A stretch of 64,000 bases of DNA from Sulfurimicrobium sp964552675 (GTDB lineage Bacteria > Pseudomonadota > Gammaproteobacteria > Burkholderiales > Sulfuricellaceae). The DNA lies in assembly GCA_964552675.1 (NCBI GenBank), contig CAZKHJ010000003.1:1-64000 (forward strand), in the 5' to 3' direction. The notes under the pieces were generated by a model that saw nothing but the letters and a program-made list of their open reading frames with translations, ran no database searches and had not been told where the DNA came from. Each line of letters opens with the position of its first letter. Position 1 is the first letter of the stretch. This document shows positions 49,322 to 57,819 of the stretch, piece by piece. The translations under genes and the position numbers were made by a program.

Positions 49322-50575
49322 ATGGCGAAAAAGAATGCCTTTTATGCTCAGTCCGGCGGCGTCACCGCCGTCATCAACGCTTCGGCCTGCGGCGTGATTG
49401 AGACCGCGCGCAAGCACAAGGACGTGATCGGCAAGGTTTACGCCGGCCGCAACGGTATCATCGGTGCGCTGACCGAGGATCTGATCGATACCAGCAAGGA
49501 ATCCGCCGAGGCGATTGCCGCCTTGCGCCATACCCCTTCCGGCGCCTTCGGCTCCTGCCGCTTCAAGCTCAAGAGCCTGGAAGCCAACAAGCGCGAATAC
49601 GAGCGCCTGATCGAGGTATTCAAGGCGCACAACATCGGTTACTTTTTCTACAACGGCGGTGGCGATTCTGCCGATACCTGCTTCAAGGTTTCGCAGCTGT
49701 CGGAAGCCATGGGCTATCCGATCCAGGCGATCCATGTGCCCAAGACCGTGGATAACGACCTGCCGATCACTGACTGCTGCCCGGGTTTCGGTTCGGTGGC
49801 CAAGTACATCGCCGTTTCCACGCTCGAAGCTTCGTTTGATGTGAAATCCATGGCCAAGACTTCCACCAAGATTTTCGTGGTCGAGGTGATGGGGCGTCAT
49901 GCTGGCTGGATTGCCGCAGCCGGTGGTCTGGTGGCTGATCAGGGCATCCCGGTGGTGATCCTGTTCCCGGAAGTGGAATTCGATCAGGCGAAATTCCTCG
50001 CCAAGGTGGATGAAAACGTCAAGAAGCACGGTTTCTGCACCATCGTGGTGTCGGAAGGCTGCCACTACCCGGACGGCAAGTTCCTCGCCGAGCAGGGCAC
50101 CCGCGATGCCTTCGGCCATGCCCAGCTGGGCGGGGCCGCGCCAGTGGTGGCGAACATGATCAAGGACGCCCTGGGTTACAAATTCCACTGGGCGGTGGCG
50201 GACTACCTGCAGCGCGCAGCGCGCCATGTTGCTTCCAAGACCGACGTGAAACAGGCCTACCAGCTTGGCAAGGCTGCCGTTGAACTGGCGATCAAGGGCC
50301 GCAACTCGGTGATGCCGACGGTACACCGTGTTTCCGACGAGCCTTACAAATACAAGATCGGTGTCGCTGACCTCAAGGATGTGGCCAACGTCGAGAAATT
50401 CATGCCCAAGGACTTCATCAGCAAGGATGGTTTCGGCATTACGGAGAAATGCCGTCGCTATCTGGCTCCGCTGATCCAGGGCGAAGACTATCCTCCCTAC
50501 AAGGATGGCCTGCCCGAGTATGTGACGCTGAAGAACGTGGCGGTAGCGAAAAAACTGCCGGAGTTCAAGCTGTAA
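49322..50575 (+). CDS. pfp: Pyrophosphate-dependent 6-phosphofructokinase
   Basis: A 417-residue enzyme of the PPi-dependent PFK group. It interconverts fructose 6-phosphate and fructose 1,6-bisphosphate with pyrophosphate as phosphoryl donor. Donor-specific residues are seen: NGGGDSADT near residue 108, and HVPKTVDNDLPITD, where Lys replaces the Gly of ATP enzymes. VVEVMGRHAGWIAAA binds the sugar phosphate. A ribosome site (GGAGG) precedes the ATG. With hppA and ppa nearby, PPi turnover is a theme of this region. Confidence 0.95.
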   Translation: MAKKNAFYAQSGGVTAVINASACGVIETARKHKDVIGKVYAGRNGIIGALTEDLIDTSKESAEAIAALRHTPSGAFGSCRFKLKSLEANKREYERLIEVFKAHNIGYFFYNGGGDSADTCFKVSQLSEAMGYPIQAIHVPKTVDNDLPITDCCPGFGSVAKYIAVSTLEASFDVKSMAKTSTKIFVVEVMGRHAGWIAAAGGLVADQGIPVVILFPEVEFDQAKFLAKVDENVKKHGFCTIVVSEGCHYPDGKFLAEQGTRDAFGHAQLGGAAPVVANMIKDALGYKFHWAVADYLQRAARHVASKTDVKQAYQLGKAAVELAIKGRNSVMPTVHRVSDEPYKYKIGVADLKDVANVEKFMPKDFISKDGFGITEKCRRYLAPLIQGEDYPPYKDGLPEYVTLKNVAVAKKLPEFKL

Positions 50576-50584
50576 TGATTTGCC

Positions 50585-50797
50585 ATGACGCCTGAACGGG
50601 CCCGGCAGTTTCTCGCCATTCAGGTCAACTTTGGCGGTGGCTACAATGCCAACTCAGCCAAGCTGGTTCTGTCCGAGATACAGAAGGAATACGGTCAGGC
50701 GATGGTGGATCAGCTGATCCGCGAGATGAAGCTGGACCGGGTGTTTGGCTTTGAGCCAGGCACCCGTTTCGAAAACGGCATCGCGCTGAAAGGCTGA
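50585..50797 (+). CDS. Small conserved hypothetical protein after pfp
   Basis: A 70-residue soluble protein: TPERARQFLAIQVNFGGGYNANSAKLVLSEIQKEYGQAMVDQLIREMKLDRVFGFEPG. It is helical in the middle, with no known motif. It starts 10 bases after the pfp stop and precedes hppA, so it is probably co-transcribed with pfp. Function unknown. Confidence 0.6.
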   Translation: MTPERARQFLAIQVNFGGGYNANSAKLVLSEIQKEYGQAMVDQLIREMKLDRVFGFEPGTRFENGIALKG

Positions 50798-50960
50798 GAA
50801 ATTAAAATAATTAAAGATTTACAGAATATTGAACGCATCGACTTGTAAAACTATAAGAAGCAGGATTTGACCGGGGCCAGCAGGTCGCGGAATGATCTAC
50901 GGGGGCGTGGGGCCAGCCCGGATTGGCCTGGTAAGAACAGCAGAAGGGATGGGAGTCATC

Positions 50961-52994
50961 ATGTCAGTCGGTCTTTTGTTTGCGCTAATATGTGCGGGTG
51001 CGGCACTCCTGTATGGGGCCGTTTCGATCAAGTGGATTCTGGGTTTGCCCACAGGCAATGACCGCATGCGGGAAATTGCCGCAGCGGTTCAGGAAGGCGC
51101 ACAGGCCTACCTGAACCGGCAGTACACGACCATTGGTCTGGTCGGTGCAATCCTGCTGGTGGCCATTTTCGCGGCCCTGGGCTGGCAAACTGCCATTGGC
51201 TTCGCCCTCGGCGCGATTCTTTCCGGGGTCACCGGTTATATCGGCATGAACGTCTCGGTGCGTTCCAACGTGCGTACCGCGGAAGCCGCCAAAGATGGCA
51301 TCAATGCTGCACTGAACGTGGCCTTCAAGGGCGGCGCCATTACCGGGCTGCTGGTGGTAGGCCTGGGATTGCTGGGCGTGGCAGGCTACTACGCCGTGCT
51401 GACGCAGATGATGGGCGCCAATGCTTCGGAAGCAACACATGCGCTGGTGGGTCTGGCTTTCGGCAGCTCGCTGATTTCCATTTTCGCCCGTCTTGGCGGC
51501 GGCATTTTCACCAAGGGCGCTGACGTGGGCGCCGACCTGGTGGGCAAGGTCGAAGCCAATATCCCTGAGGACGATCCCCGCAACCCTGCGGTGATTGCCG
51601 ACAACGTGGGCGATAACGTGGGCGACTGCGCAGGTATGGCGGCCGACCTGTTCGAAACCTACGCTGTGACCATCATCGCTACCATGGTGCTGGGTGGCCT
51701 GATGATTACCGGCTCCCCTGAAGCCGTGATTTATCCGCTGGTGCTGGGTGGCGTTTCGATCATTGCTTCCATCATCGGTACCCTGTTCGTCAAGACGCAG
51801 CCGGGCGCCAAGATCATGAATGCGCTGTACAAGGGACTGATCGTGTCCGGCGTGCTGGCAGTGGTCGCGTTCTACCCGGTCACCACCTGGATTCTGGGTG
51901 AAGGCGTGATGATCGATGGCAAGATGGTGTCGTCGATGAATCTGTACCTGGCTTCCCTGATCGGCCTGGGCCTGACCGCTGCGCTGGTGTGGATCACCGA
52001 ATACTACACCGCGACCGAGTTCAGCCCGGTGCGTCATATCGCGCAAGCTTCCACCACTGGCCATGGTACCAACGTGATTGCCGGCCTGGGCGTGTCGATG
52101 AAATCCACTGCCGCTCCGGTGCTGGCCGTGTGTGCCTCCATCGGTGGCGCCTATGCCCTGGGTGGCCTGTATGGTATCGCCATCGCCGCCACTTCCATGT
52201 TGTCCATGGCCGGTATCATCGTGGCGCTTGACGCTTACGGCCCGATCACCGACAACGCCGGCGGTATTGCCGAGATGGCCGAGCTGCCGGATGAAATCCG
52301 CAACATCACCGACCCGCTCGACGCCGTGGGCAACACCACCAAGGCCGTGACCAAGGGCTATGCCATCGGCTCCGCCGGCCTGGCCGCGCTGGTGCTGTTT
52401 GCCGACTATACCCATGCGCTGTCCACGGGCGGCAGGGTGCTGACGTTTGACCTGTCCAACCACATGGTCATCATTGGCCTGTTTATCGGTGGCATGGTGC
52501 CTTACCTGTTCGGCGCCATGGGCATGGAGGCTGTGGGCCGTGCCGCTGGCTCGGTGGTGATCGAGGTGCGCCGCCAGTTCAAGGAAATCAAGGGCATCAT
52601 GGAAGGCAAGGCCAAGCCGGAATATGGTACTTGCGTAGACATGCTGACCAAGGCTGCGATCAAGGAGATGATCGTGCCGTCCCTGCTGCCTGTTGCGGTT
52701 CCGCTGCTGGTCGGCCTGATTCTGGGCCCGGTGGCGCTGGGCGGCGTGCTGATCGGTACCATCGTGACCGGCCTGTTCGTGGCAATTTCCATGACCACCG
52801 GTGGGGGTGCCTGGGATAACGCCAAGAAGTACATCGAGGAAGGCAACTATGGCGGCAAGGGTTCCGATACCCACAAGGCTGCAGTGACTGGCGATACCGT
52901 GGGTGATCCCTACAAGGATACCGCCGGCCCGGCAGTGAATCCGCTGATCAAGATCATCAACATCGTGGCGCTGATGATTGTGCCGCTGATCTAG
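50961..52994 (+). CDS. hppA: Membrane-bound proton-pumping pyrophosphatase (K+-independent type)
   Basis: A membrane protein of 677 residues with about 16 hydrophobic helices. The PPi-binding motif is DVGADLVGKVEANIPEDDPRNPA, followed by DNVGDNVGDCAGMAADLFE. A later acidic site is DAYGPITDNAGGIAEMA. The segment GNTTKAVTKGYAIGSAGL has Lys where K+-dependent enzymes have Ala, marking the K+-independent H+-PPase group. ATG 50961 follows GGGAG; ATG 50949 is the alternative. It couples PPi hydrolysis to proton export, or the reverse. A terminator follows. Confidence 0.96.
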   Translation: MSVGLLFALICAGAALLYGAVSIKWILGLPTGNDRMREIAAAVQEGAQAYLNRQYTTIGLVGAILLVAIFAALGWQTAIGFALGAILSGVTGYIGMNVSVRSNVRTAEAAKDGINAALNVAFKGGAITGLLVVGLGLLGVAGYYAVLTQMMGANASEATHALVGLAFGSSLISIFARLGGGIFTKGADVGADLVGKVEANIPEDDPRNPAVIADNVGDNVGDCAGMAADLFETYAVTIIATMVLGGLMITGSPEAVIYPLVLGGVSIIASIIGTLFVKTQPGAKIMNALYKGLIVSGVLAVVAFYPVTTWILGEGVMIDGKMVSSMNLYLASLIGLGLTAALVWITEYYTATEFSPVRHIAQASTTGHGTNVIAGLGVSMKSTAAPVLAVCASIGGAYALGGLYGIAIAATSMLSMAGIIVALDAYGPITDNAGGIAEMAELPDEIRNITDPLDAVGNTTKAVTKGYAIGSAGLAALVLFADYTHALSTGGRVLTFDLSNHMVIIGLFIGGMVPYLFGAMGMEAVGRAAGSVVIEVRRQFKEIKGIMEGKAKPEYGTCVDMLTKAAIKEMIVPSLLPVAVPLLVGLILGPVALGGVLIGTIVTGLFVAISMTTGGGAWDNAKKYIEEGNYGGKGSDTHKAAVTGDTVGDPYKDTAGPAVNPLIKIINIVALMIVPLI

Positions 52995-53013
52995 AAACAC
53001 CAGGGGTTCAAAT

Positions 53014-53042
53014 AAAAAGGGCGGGTTTTCCCGCCCTTTTTT
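53014..53042 (+). terminator. Terminator after hppA
   Basis: AAAAAGGGCGGG-TTTT-CCCGCCC followed by six T is a strong Rho-independent terminator. Confidence 0.95.
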
Positions 53043-53158
53043 ATTGATCTGCGTCGATGCAGCTGCAAATCGCTACGGCTATGCATTCCTCTTACTATTT
53101 CGAGTAATTTCCCCTATAGTCATATCAGGGGTAAGGATGGTCACAGGAGGCAAAATAA

Positions 53159-53677
53159 ATGAAAAGAGCAATCACGCCGACCAGCAGGGAAAGAGTGATG
53201 CGCGAGGACGATTTCATCGTCTCGAAAACCGACCTCAAGGGCCGTATCACATACGGCAACCGCATCTTTATCGAATTTTCAGGTTACACCGAGCAGGAGT
53301 TGCTCGGCGCGCAACATAACATCATTCGCCATCCGGATATGCCGCGTGCGGTATTCAAGCTGTTGTGGGACAAACTGGCCCAGCGGCAGGAGGTATTTGC
53401 CTATGTCAAGAATATGTCAAAGGACGGCGGGTTTTACTGGGTGTTTGCCAATGTCACGCCATCCTATGACTACAACGGCAATGTGATCGGCTATCTGTCG
53501 GTGCGTCGCAAACCCAAGCCCGAGGCCGTCCCGGTCGTGGCCGATCTGTATCGTGCCATGCTGGCCGAAGAAGCCAGGGCGGGGGTGCGTGATGCCATGG
53601 GGGCCTCGGGAGCGCTGTTGGACAGGATTCTTGCGGAGAAAGGGGGCAACTATGACGAATTTATCCTTAGCCTCTAG
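53159..53677 (+). CDS. PAS-domain protein (Aer-like sensor module)
   Basis: This 172-residue soluble protein is mostly one PAS domain: VSKTDLKGRITYGNRIFIEFSGYTEQELLGAQHNIIRHPDMPRAVFKLLWDKL, then GGFYWVFANVTPSYDYNGNVIGYLSVRRKP. This is the FAD/aerotaxis-type PAS seen at the N-terminus of Aer receptors. A short tail follows (AGVRDAMGASGALLDRILAEKGG). It overlaps the chemoreceptor gene by 26 bases. The two together look like a split Aer-type receptor. A GGAGG ribosome site precedes the ATG. Confidence 0.88.
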   Translation: MKRAITPTSRERVMREDDFIVSKTDLKGRITYGNRIFIEFSGYTEQELLGAQHNIIRHPDMPRAVFKLLWDKLAQRQEVFAYVKNMSKDGGFYWVFANVTPSYDYNGNVIGYLSVRRKPKPEAVPVVADLYRAMLAEEARAGVRDAMGASGALLDRILAEKGGNYDEFILSL

Positions 53678-55106
53678 GCTTAAGCTGCCGCCCATCATTT
53701 TTGCCGGATTGCTGGTATTGGCCGTGCTGGGAACCTGGCTGCAAATGCTCTGGTTGTCCTTTGCTGCACTGGTATTCGGGCTGGCGCTGAGCGCGCTGCA
53801 ATGGCGCCAGTTTCGCAATATGCTCGAAATTCTGGAACAGTTGCGCGGCATCAGCAGCGACGCGGGGCGCGGCTACTTTGACCGGCGCTTTACCAATCTC
53901 GACAGCAACAATCGCCTGGGCGAACTGTGCTGGCACATCAACGATATGCTTGATCAACTGGAAACTTTTTTTCGCGAGGTTGATTCTTCCTTCAAGGCGA
54001 CCAGCGATGCGCGTTATTACCGCAAGGCCATGCCGGCCGGCCTGCATGGCACTTTTCGCAGTACCCTGGAGAACATCAACGTTTCTCTTGGTGCCCTGGA
54101 AGAGAATGCGCGCTACGGTATGCGCAATCTGCTGATTTCCGGGCTGAGCGATCTCAATAACCGCAATCTGCTCAATAATCTGGTGACCAATCAGCGTGAT
54201 CTCAAAGCTGTCTGCGACTGCATGCAGGAGGTTACCGATATTGCCCGTCAGACGGCTCACGATGTGGAGGAAAGCCAGTCTGCGGTGCATTCCCTGGTCA
54301 GTGCCATGACCCGGATTTCATCCATGATCGATCATACCAATACCACTATCGCCCAGCTCAATTCCCGTGGTGAGGAAGTGTCGCGTGCGGTCGAACTGAT
54401 TACCAGCATCGCCGACCAGACCAATCTGCTGGCGCTCAACGCGGCGATTGAAGCCGCGCGTGCCGGAGAGTCCGGGCGGGGATTCGCGGTAGTGGCGGAT
54501 GAGGTGAGGAAGCTGGCGGAGAATACCAAGCGTGCCTCGACGGAAATTGGCCTGGTGATGCAGGCCCTGACGCAGGAGGCCGCAGTCATGCTGGATGAAG
54601 CCAATGCCATGAAGAATGTGGCGGACAACTCGCGTGGCGTGATTCGCGAAGTCGAACAGACATTTGAACGCTTTGCCGAATCGGCATGCTCAACTGAGCA
54701 TAATGTGACCTATGCACAGGACGTCAGTTTTACTACGCTGGTTAAAATTGATCATGTGGTTTACAAGCAGCGAGCCTACCGTTCCCTTGCCGAAGGCACG
54801 GAGTCCGAAGTGGTCAGTGCGGTGAATGTGAATCATCATGATTGTCGCCTCGGAAAATGGTATGACGGCATGGGTAGGGAGCAGTTTGGGGCTTCGCCAT
54901 GCTATGGCAAACTTGAGCCGGTGCATGCTGAAGTCCACAATGCCGCCCATCGGGCAATTGAGCTGGTCAAACTGGGTTGGGAGGCGAATATTGAGGTGCA
55001 GAGCCGCATTTTTGATACCTTCAATGCCATGGAAGAGGCCAGCAGCAAGGTAATGGATGGCATGGATCGCATGGTGGTGGAAAAATATGGGCGCGAAATG
55101 GCGTAA
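53652..55106 (+). CDS. Methyl-accepting chemotaxis protein with C-terminal CZB domain
   Basis: A 484-residue receptor from ATG 53652. Two closely spaced N-terminal helices (IIFAGLLVLAVLGTWLQMLWLSFAALVFGLALSAL) leave almost no periplasmic loop, so sensing must be internal. A HAMP-like segment is followed by the signalling hairpin with SIADQTNLLALNAAIEAARAGE. The end is a zinc-binding CZB domain, with KIDHVVYKQRAYR, HHDCRLGKWYDG and VHAEVHNAAHRAI as Cys/His ligands. CZB domains sense zinc-linked redox signals such as HOCl. The adjacent PAS protein may be its input partner. Confidence 0.93.
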   Translation: MTNLSLASRLKLPPIIFAGLLVLAVLGTWLQMLWLSFAALVFGLALSALQWRQFRNMLEILEQLRGISSDAGRGYFDRRFTNLDSNNRLGELCWHINDMLDQLETFFREVDSSFKATSDARYYRKAMPAGLHGTFRSTLENINVSLGALEENARYGMRNLLISGLSDLNNRNLLNNLVTNQRDLKAVCDCMQEVTDIARQTAHDVEESQSAVHSLVSAMTRISSMIDHTNTTIAQLNSRGEEVSRAVELITSIADQTNLLALNAAIEAARAGESGRGFAVVADEVRKLAENTKRASTEIGLVMQALTQEAAVMLDEANAMKNVADNSRGVIREVEQTFERFAESACSTEHNVTYAQDVSFTTLVKIDHVVYKQRAYRSLAEGTESEVVSAVNVNHHDCRLGKWYDGMGREQFGASPCYGKLEPVHAEVHNAAHRAIELVKLGWEANIEVQSRIFDTFNAMEEASSKVMDGMDRMVVEKYGREMA

Positions 55107-55159
55107 TCGCGGATAGCTGACTGAATGCGCTATAATTCCGGATTTTTGGGAGCAAGGTC

Positions 55160-55708
55160 ATGAATCTTGACCGTGTCAAGTCAGGGAAGGATCTTCCCAA
55201 TGATTTTAATGTCATTATCGAAATCCCCATGCATGGTGACCCCATCAAGTATGAAGTGGACAAGGAAACCGGCGCGATGTTTGTCGATCGTTTCATGTCT
55301 ACTGCCATGCACTACCCCTGCAATTATGGCTATATTCCCCATACGCTGTCCGATGACGGCGATCCGGTCGATGTGCTGGTCATCACGCCGGTGCCGCTGA
55401 TCACCGGGGTGGTGGTGCGCTGCCGTCCGGTTGGCATGCTCAAGATGGAGGATGAGGCAGGCATCGATGCCAAGCTGCTGGCGGTGCCAATCGATAAGCT
55501 GTGCAACATCTATCGCAACGTCGAGTCGCCACGCGACCTGCCGGAGTGGACCACGGCGCAGATTACGCACTTTTTCGAGCACTACAAGGATCTTGAGGCC
55601 GGCAAGTGGGTAAAGGTGCAGGGCTGGGTCGGTGCTGACGAAGCGAAACGCGAAATCATGGATGGTGTCGAGCGCTATCAGAACGCTGTCGACAAGCCGA
55701 TGTTTTAA
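55160..55708 (+). CDS. ppa: Soluble inorganic pyrophosphatase
   Basis: A 182-residue family I pyrophosphatase. Active-site features are IEIPMHGDPIKYEVDKETG, YPCNYGYIPHTLSDDGDPVDVLV (metal-binding aspartates) and the KxxxxK region KDLEAGKWVKVQGW. It hydrolyses PPi in the cytoplasm and thus competes with Pfp and HppA for the same substrate. A weak -10 like TATAAT lies at 55131-55136 in the short leader. Confidence 0.96.
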   Translation: MNLDRVKSGKDLPNDFNVIIEIPMHGDPIKYEVDKETGAMFVDRFMSTAMHYPCNYGYIPHTLSDDGDPVDVLVITPVPLITGVVVRCRPVGMLKMEDEAGIDAKLLAVPIDKLCNIYRNVESPRDLPEWTTAQITHFFEHYKDLEAGKWVKVQGWVGADEAKREIMDGVERYQNAVDKPMF

Positions 55709-55709
55709 T

Positions 55710-55790
55710 TGAGTTGTCGGTTATTCAGTAATCAGCCGTCAGTAATGGTGGCCTCACTGACTTAACTGAAAGCTGACAACTGAGAACCCA
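55710..55790. repeat. Imperfect inverted repeat between ppa and the phosphoesterase gene
   Basis: AGTTGTCGGTTATTCAGT near 55712-55729 pairs imperfectly with ACTTAACTGAAAGCTGACAACT near 55760-55780. It looks like a dispersed intergenic repeat rather than a terminator, as no T-run follows. Confidence 0.4.
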
Positions 55791-55796
55791 AAGACA

Positions 55797-56333
55797 ATGA
55801 AAATCTGCATTATTTCCGATAGCCACGACAACCGCCACCTGATGGCGGCTGCGGTGGAGGCTGCCAAGGCGCAGGGCGCGGAGGCGGTAATTCACTGTGG
55901 CGACGTAGTGGCGCCGACCACCCTGAAAGTGTTGCTGAAATTTGGCCTGCCGGTGCATGTGATTTACGGTAATAACACCGGCGATCTTTTTACCATGTCC
56001 AAACTGGCCGCCGAGCCGGGCAGCGTAATCCGCTTCTACGGTCAGGATGCGGGCATCAATCTGTGCGGGCGAAATATCTTTATCGTCCACTACCCCCACT
56101 ATGCGCGAGCGCTGGCAACCACCGGCGACTGGGATCTGGTGTGCTGCGGGCATGATCACAAAGCCTCCATCCAGACCGTGCCGACCATCAAGGGTGGCCA
56201 AACCTGGTATGTCAATCCGGGTACGGTGGGCGGCGTGGGTGCGCCGGCCACCTACGTGCTGGGCGATCTTGATGCCATGCTGTTCGAAATCTATGACGTG
56301 GCTCTGGAAGAGCCGTCCTCTGGCGGGCAGTAA
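55797..56333 (+). CDS. YfcE/MJ0936-type metallophosphoesterase
   Basis: A 178-residue calcineurin-fold phosphoesterase. Metal ligands are seen in IISDSHDNRHLM, VIHCGDVV, VIYGNNTGD, IVHYPHYAR and CCGHDHKASI, ending with YVNPGTVGG. Members cleave phosphodiesters in vitro, with unknown natural substrate. It stands alone between ppa and the qmo operon. Confidence 0.9.
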   Translation: MKICIISDSHDNRHLMAAAVEAAKAQGAEAVIHCGDVVAPTTLKVLLKFGLPVHVIYGNNTGDLFTMSKLAAEPGSVIRFYGQDAGINLCGRNIFIVHYPHYARALATTGDWDLVCCGHDHKASIQTVPTIKGGQTWYVNPGTVGGVGAPATYVLGDLDAMLFEIYDVALEEPSSGGQ

Positions 56334-56401
56334 CCGGGCAGCCGGGTTAATCCTGACTGCTTTAGGCCAATTTACCTCCTCTATTCTGCTATAAGAAGAT
56401 T

Positions 56402-56433
56402 CAATCAAACCGGCCGGGTGGTTTGATGGATTG
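56402..56433. promoter_or_regulatory. Inverted repeat upstream of qmoA
   Basis: CAATCAAACC (56402-56411) and GGTTTGATGGATTG (56420-56433) are near inverted repeats about 100 bases before the qmoA start. A TATAAG hexamer at 56391-56396 lies just before, so the repeat would fall at the start of the transcript. It may be an operator or leader hairpin. Confidence 0.45.
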
Positions 56434-56535
56434 AGGGGGCGATTGAGAGTAACATTGCAGGGTTTGTAATTTAGGCAAAAATGCACCGGCCGCCTGGGCT
56501 GGTGTGAGTCAGTATCCGTGATGGAGGAAGACCTG

Positions 56536-57816
56536 ATGACGGAAGTCGTTGCAACCAACCAGACCATTCTGGTCGTAGGCGGTGGCATCAGCGGCATGAC
56601 GGCGGCGCTCGAAGCGGCCGAATGCGGCAAGGAAGTGGTGCTGATCGAAAAAAATCCGGCTCTGGGCGGGCGCGTGTCCCAGCTCTACCGCTATTTTCCC
56701 AAGCTGTGTCATCCGACCTGCGGTCTGGAAATCAACCAGCGCCGCGTCAAGCAGAACAAGCGTATTCGCGTTCTGACCATGGCGGAAGTGACCGGTATCA
56801 CCGGCTCTCCTGGCGATTACACCGCCAGCGTCAAGATTGCGCCGCGTTATGTGAACGAGAACTGCACCGCCTGCGGCGCCTGTGGCGACGCGGTGGAAAC
56901 CACGGTGGATGATGCCTTCAACTACAATCTGGGCAAGGTCAAGGCAGCCTACCTGCCAAGCCGCATGGCTTATCCCCAGCAATATGTAATCGACCCGTCG
57001 ATTATCGGCACACCGGAAGCGGACAAGGCCAAGGCAGCATGCAAGTATGATGCCGTTGATCTCGGTATGCAGGAAGAAACCGTGTCGATCAAGGCTGGTG
57101 CCGTGGTCTGGGCGACCGGTTGGAAACCCTACGATGCGGCCAAGATTCAGCCTTACGGTTACGACCGCTTCGACAACGTGATCACCAGCGTTGAATTCGA
57201 GCGCCTGTCCGACCCGCACGGCCCGACCGGTGGCAAGATCCTGCGCAAGGACGGCAAGGAGGCAAAAAATATCGCCTTCATCCAGTGCGCCGGTTCGCGT
57301 GATGAAAATCACCTGCGCCACTGCTCGCGCATCTGCTGCATGGCATCCCTCAAGCAGACCAACTACGTGCGCGAAGCCTGGGGTGACGAAGGCAAGTCGA
57401 CCATTTACTACATCGACATCCGCGCCATCGACCGCTTTGAGGATTTCTACCAGAAAGTCCAGGCCGATCCGACCGTGTCCTTCATCAAATCCAAGGTTGC
57501 CAAGATCGTGCAGGACAAGGACGGCAATCCGGTGCTGCACGGCGTGAACACCGAAGGCTATCACCGCTATGCCAATACCCATGATCTGGTGGTGCTGGCC
57601 GTGGGCATGGAGCCATCTGTCAAGGGCGCCAACATCCCGGCGGAAATCGTTGCCGATTCGAGCGGTTTCATCGAGCAGGATCAGGCCAACGGCGCCATCT
57701 TCGGCGCCGGTTGCGCGGCCAATCCGCTGGACGTGAACCGCGCCGTGCAGAGCGCGACAGCGAGTGCCTTGCGCGCAATTCAAGTTATCAACCGTGTAGC
57801 CAGAGCGGAGGGTTAA
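56536..57816 (+). CDS. qmoA: QmoA/HdrA-like flavoprotein
   Basis: A 426-residue FAD protein of the Qmo complex, which exchanges electrons between quinone and APS reductase. I use ATG 56536, because GGAGG at 56523-56527 has ideal spacing; GTG 56518 and ATG 56521 lie upstream in frame. The FAD fold is TILVVGGGISGMTAALEAAE. YFPKLCHPTCGLEINQRR and CTACGACGDAVE are typical cysteine segments. SRICCMASLKQ follows, and a second nucleotide-binding part ends at FGAGCAANPLDVNRA. First gene of qmoA-qmoB-hdrC-hdrB. Confidence 0.92.
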   Translation: MTEVVATNQTILVVGGGISGMTAALEAAECGKEVVLIEKNPALGGRVSQLYRYFPKLCHPTCGLEINQRRVKQNKRIRVLTMAEVTGITGSPGDYTASVKIAPRYVNENCTACGACGDAVETTVDDAFNYNLGKVKAAYLPSRMAYPQQYVIDPSIIGTPEADKAKAACKYDAVDLGMQEETVSIKAGAVVWATGWKPYDAAKIQPYGYDRFDNVITSVEFERLSDPHGPTGGKILRKDGKEAKNIAFIQCAGSRDENHLRHCSRICCMASLKQTNYVREAWGDEGKSTIYYIDIRAIDRFEDFYQKVQADPTVSFIKSKVAKIVQDKDGNPVLHGVNTEGYHRYANTHDLVVLAVGMEPSVKGANIPAEIVADSSGFIEQDQANGAIFGAGCAANPLDVNRAVQSATASALRAIQVINRVARAEG

Positions 57817-57819
57817 ACA

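Noticed and set aside
51067..51083. TGCGGGAA-A-TTGCCGCA, close to the nosZ/SCO palindrome
   Set aside because: It lies inside hppA coding sequence (codons for MREIAA), has one further mismatch in an arm, and is likely a chance match.
50985..53000. Long minus-strand open frame opposite hppA (671 codons)
   Set aside because: Shadow of the pyrophosphatase gene, with a His/Gln/Gly-rich translation and no family features.
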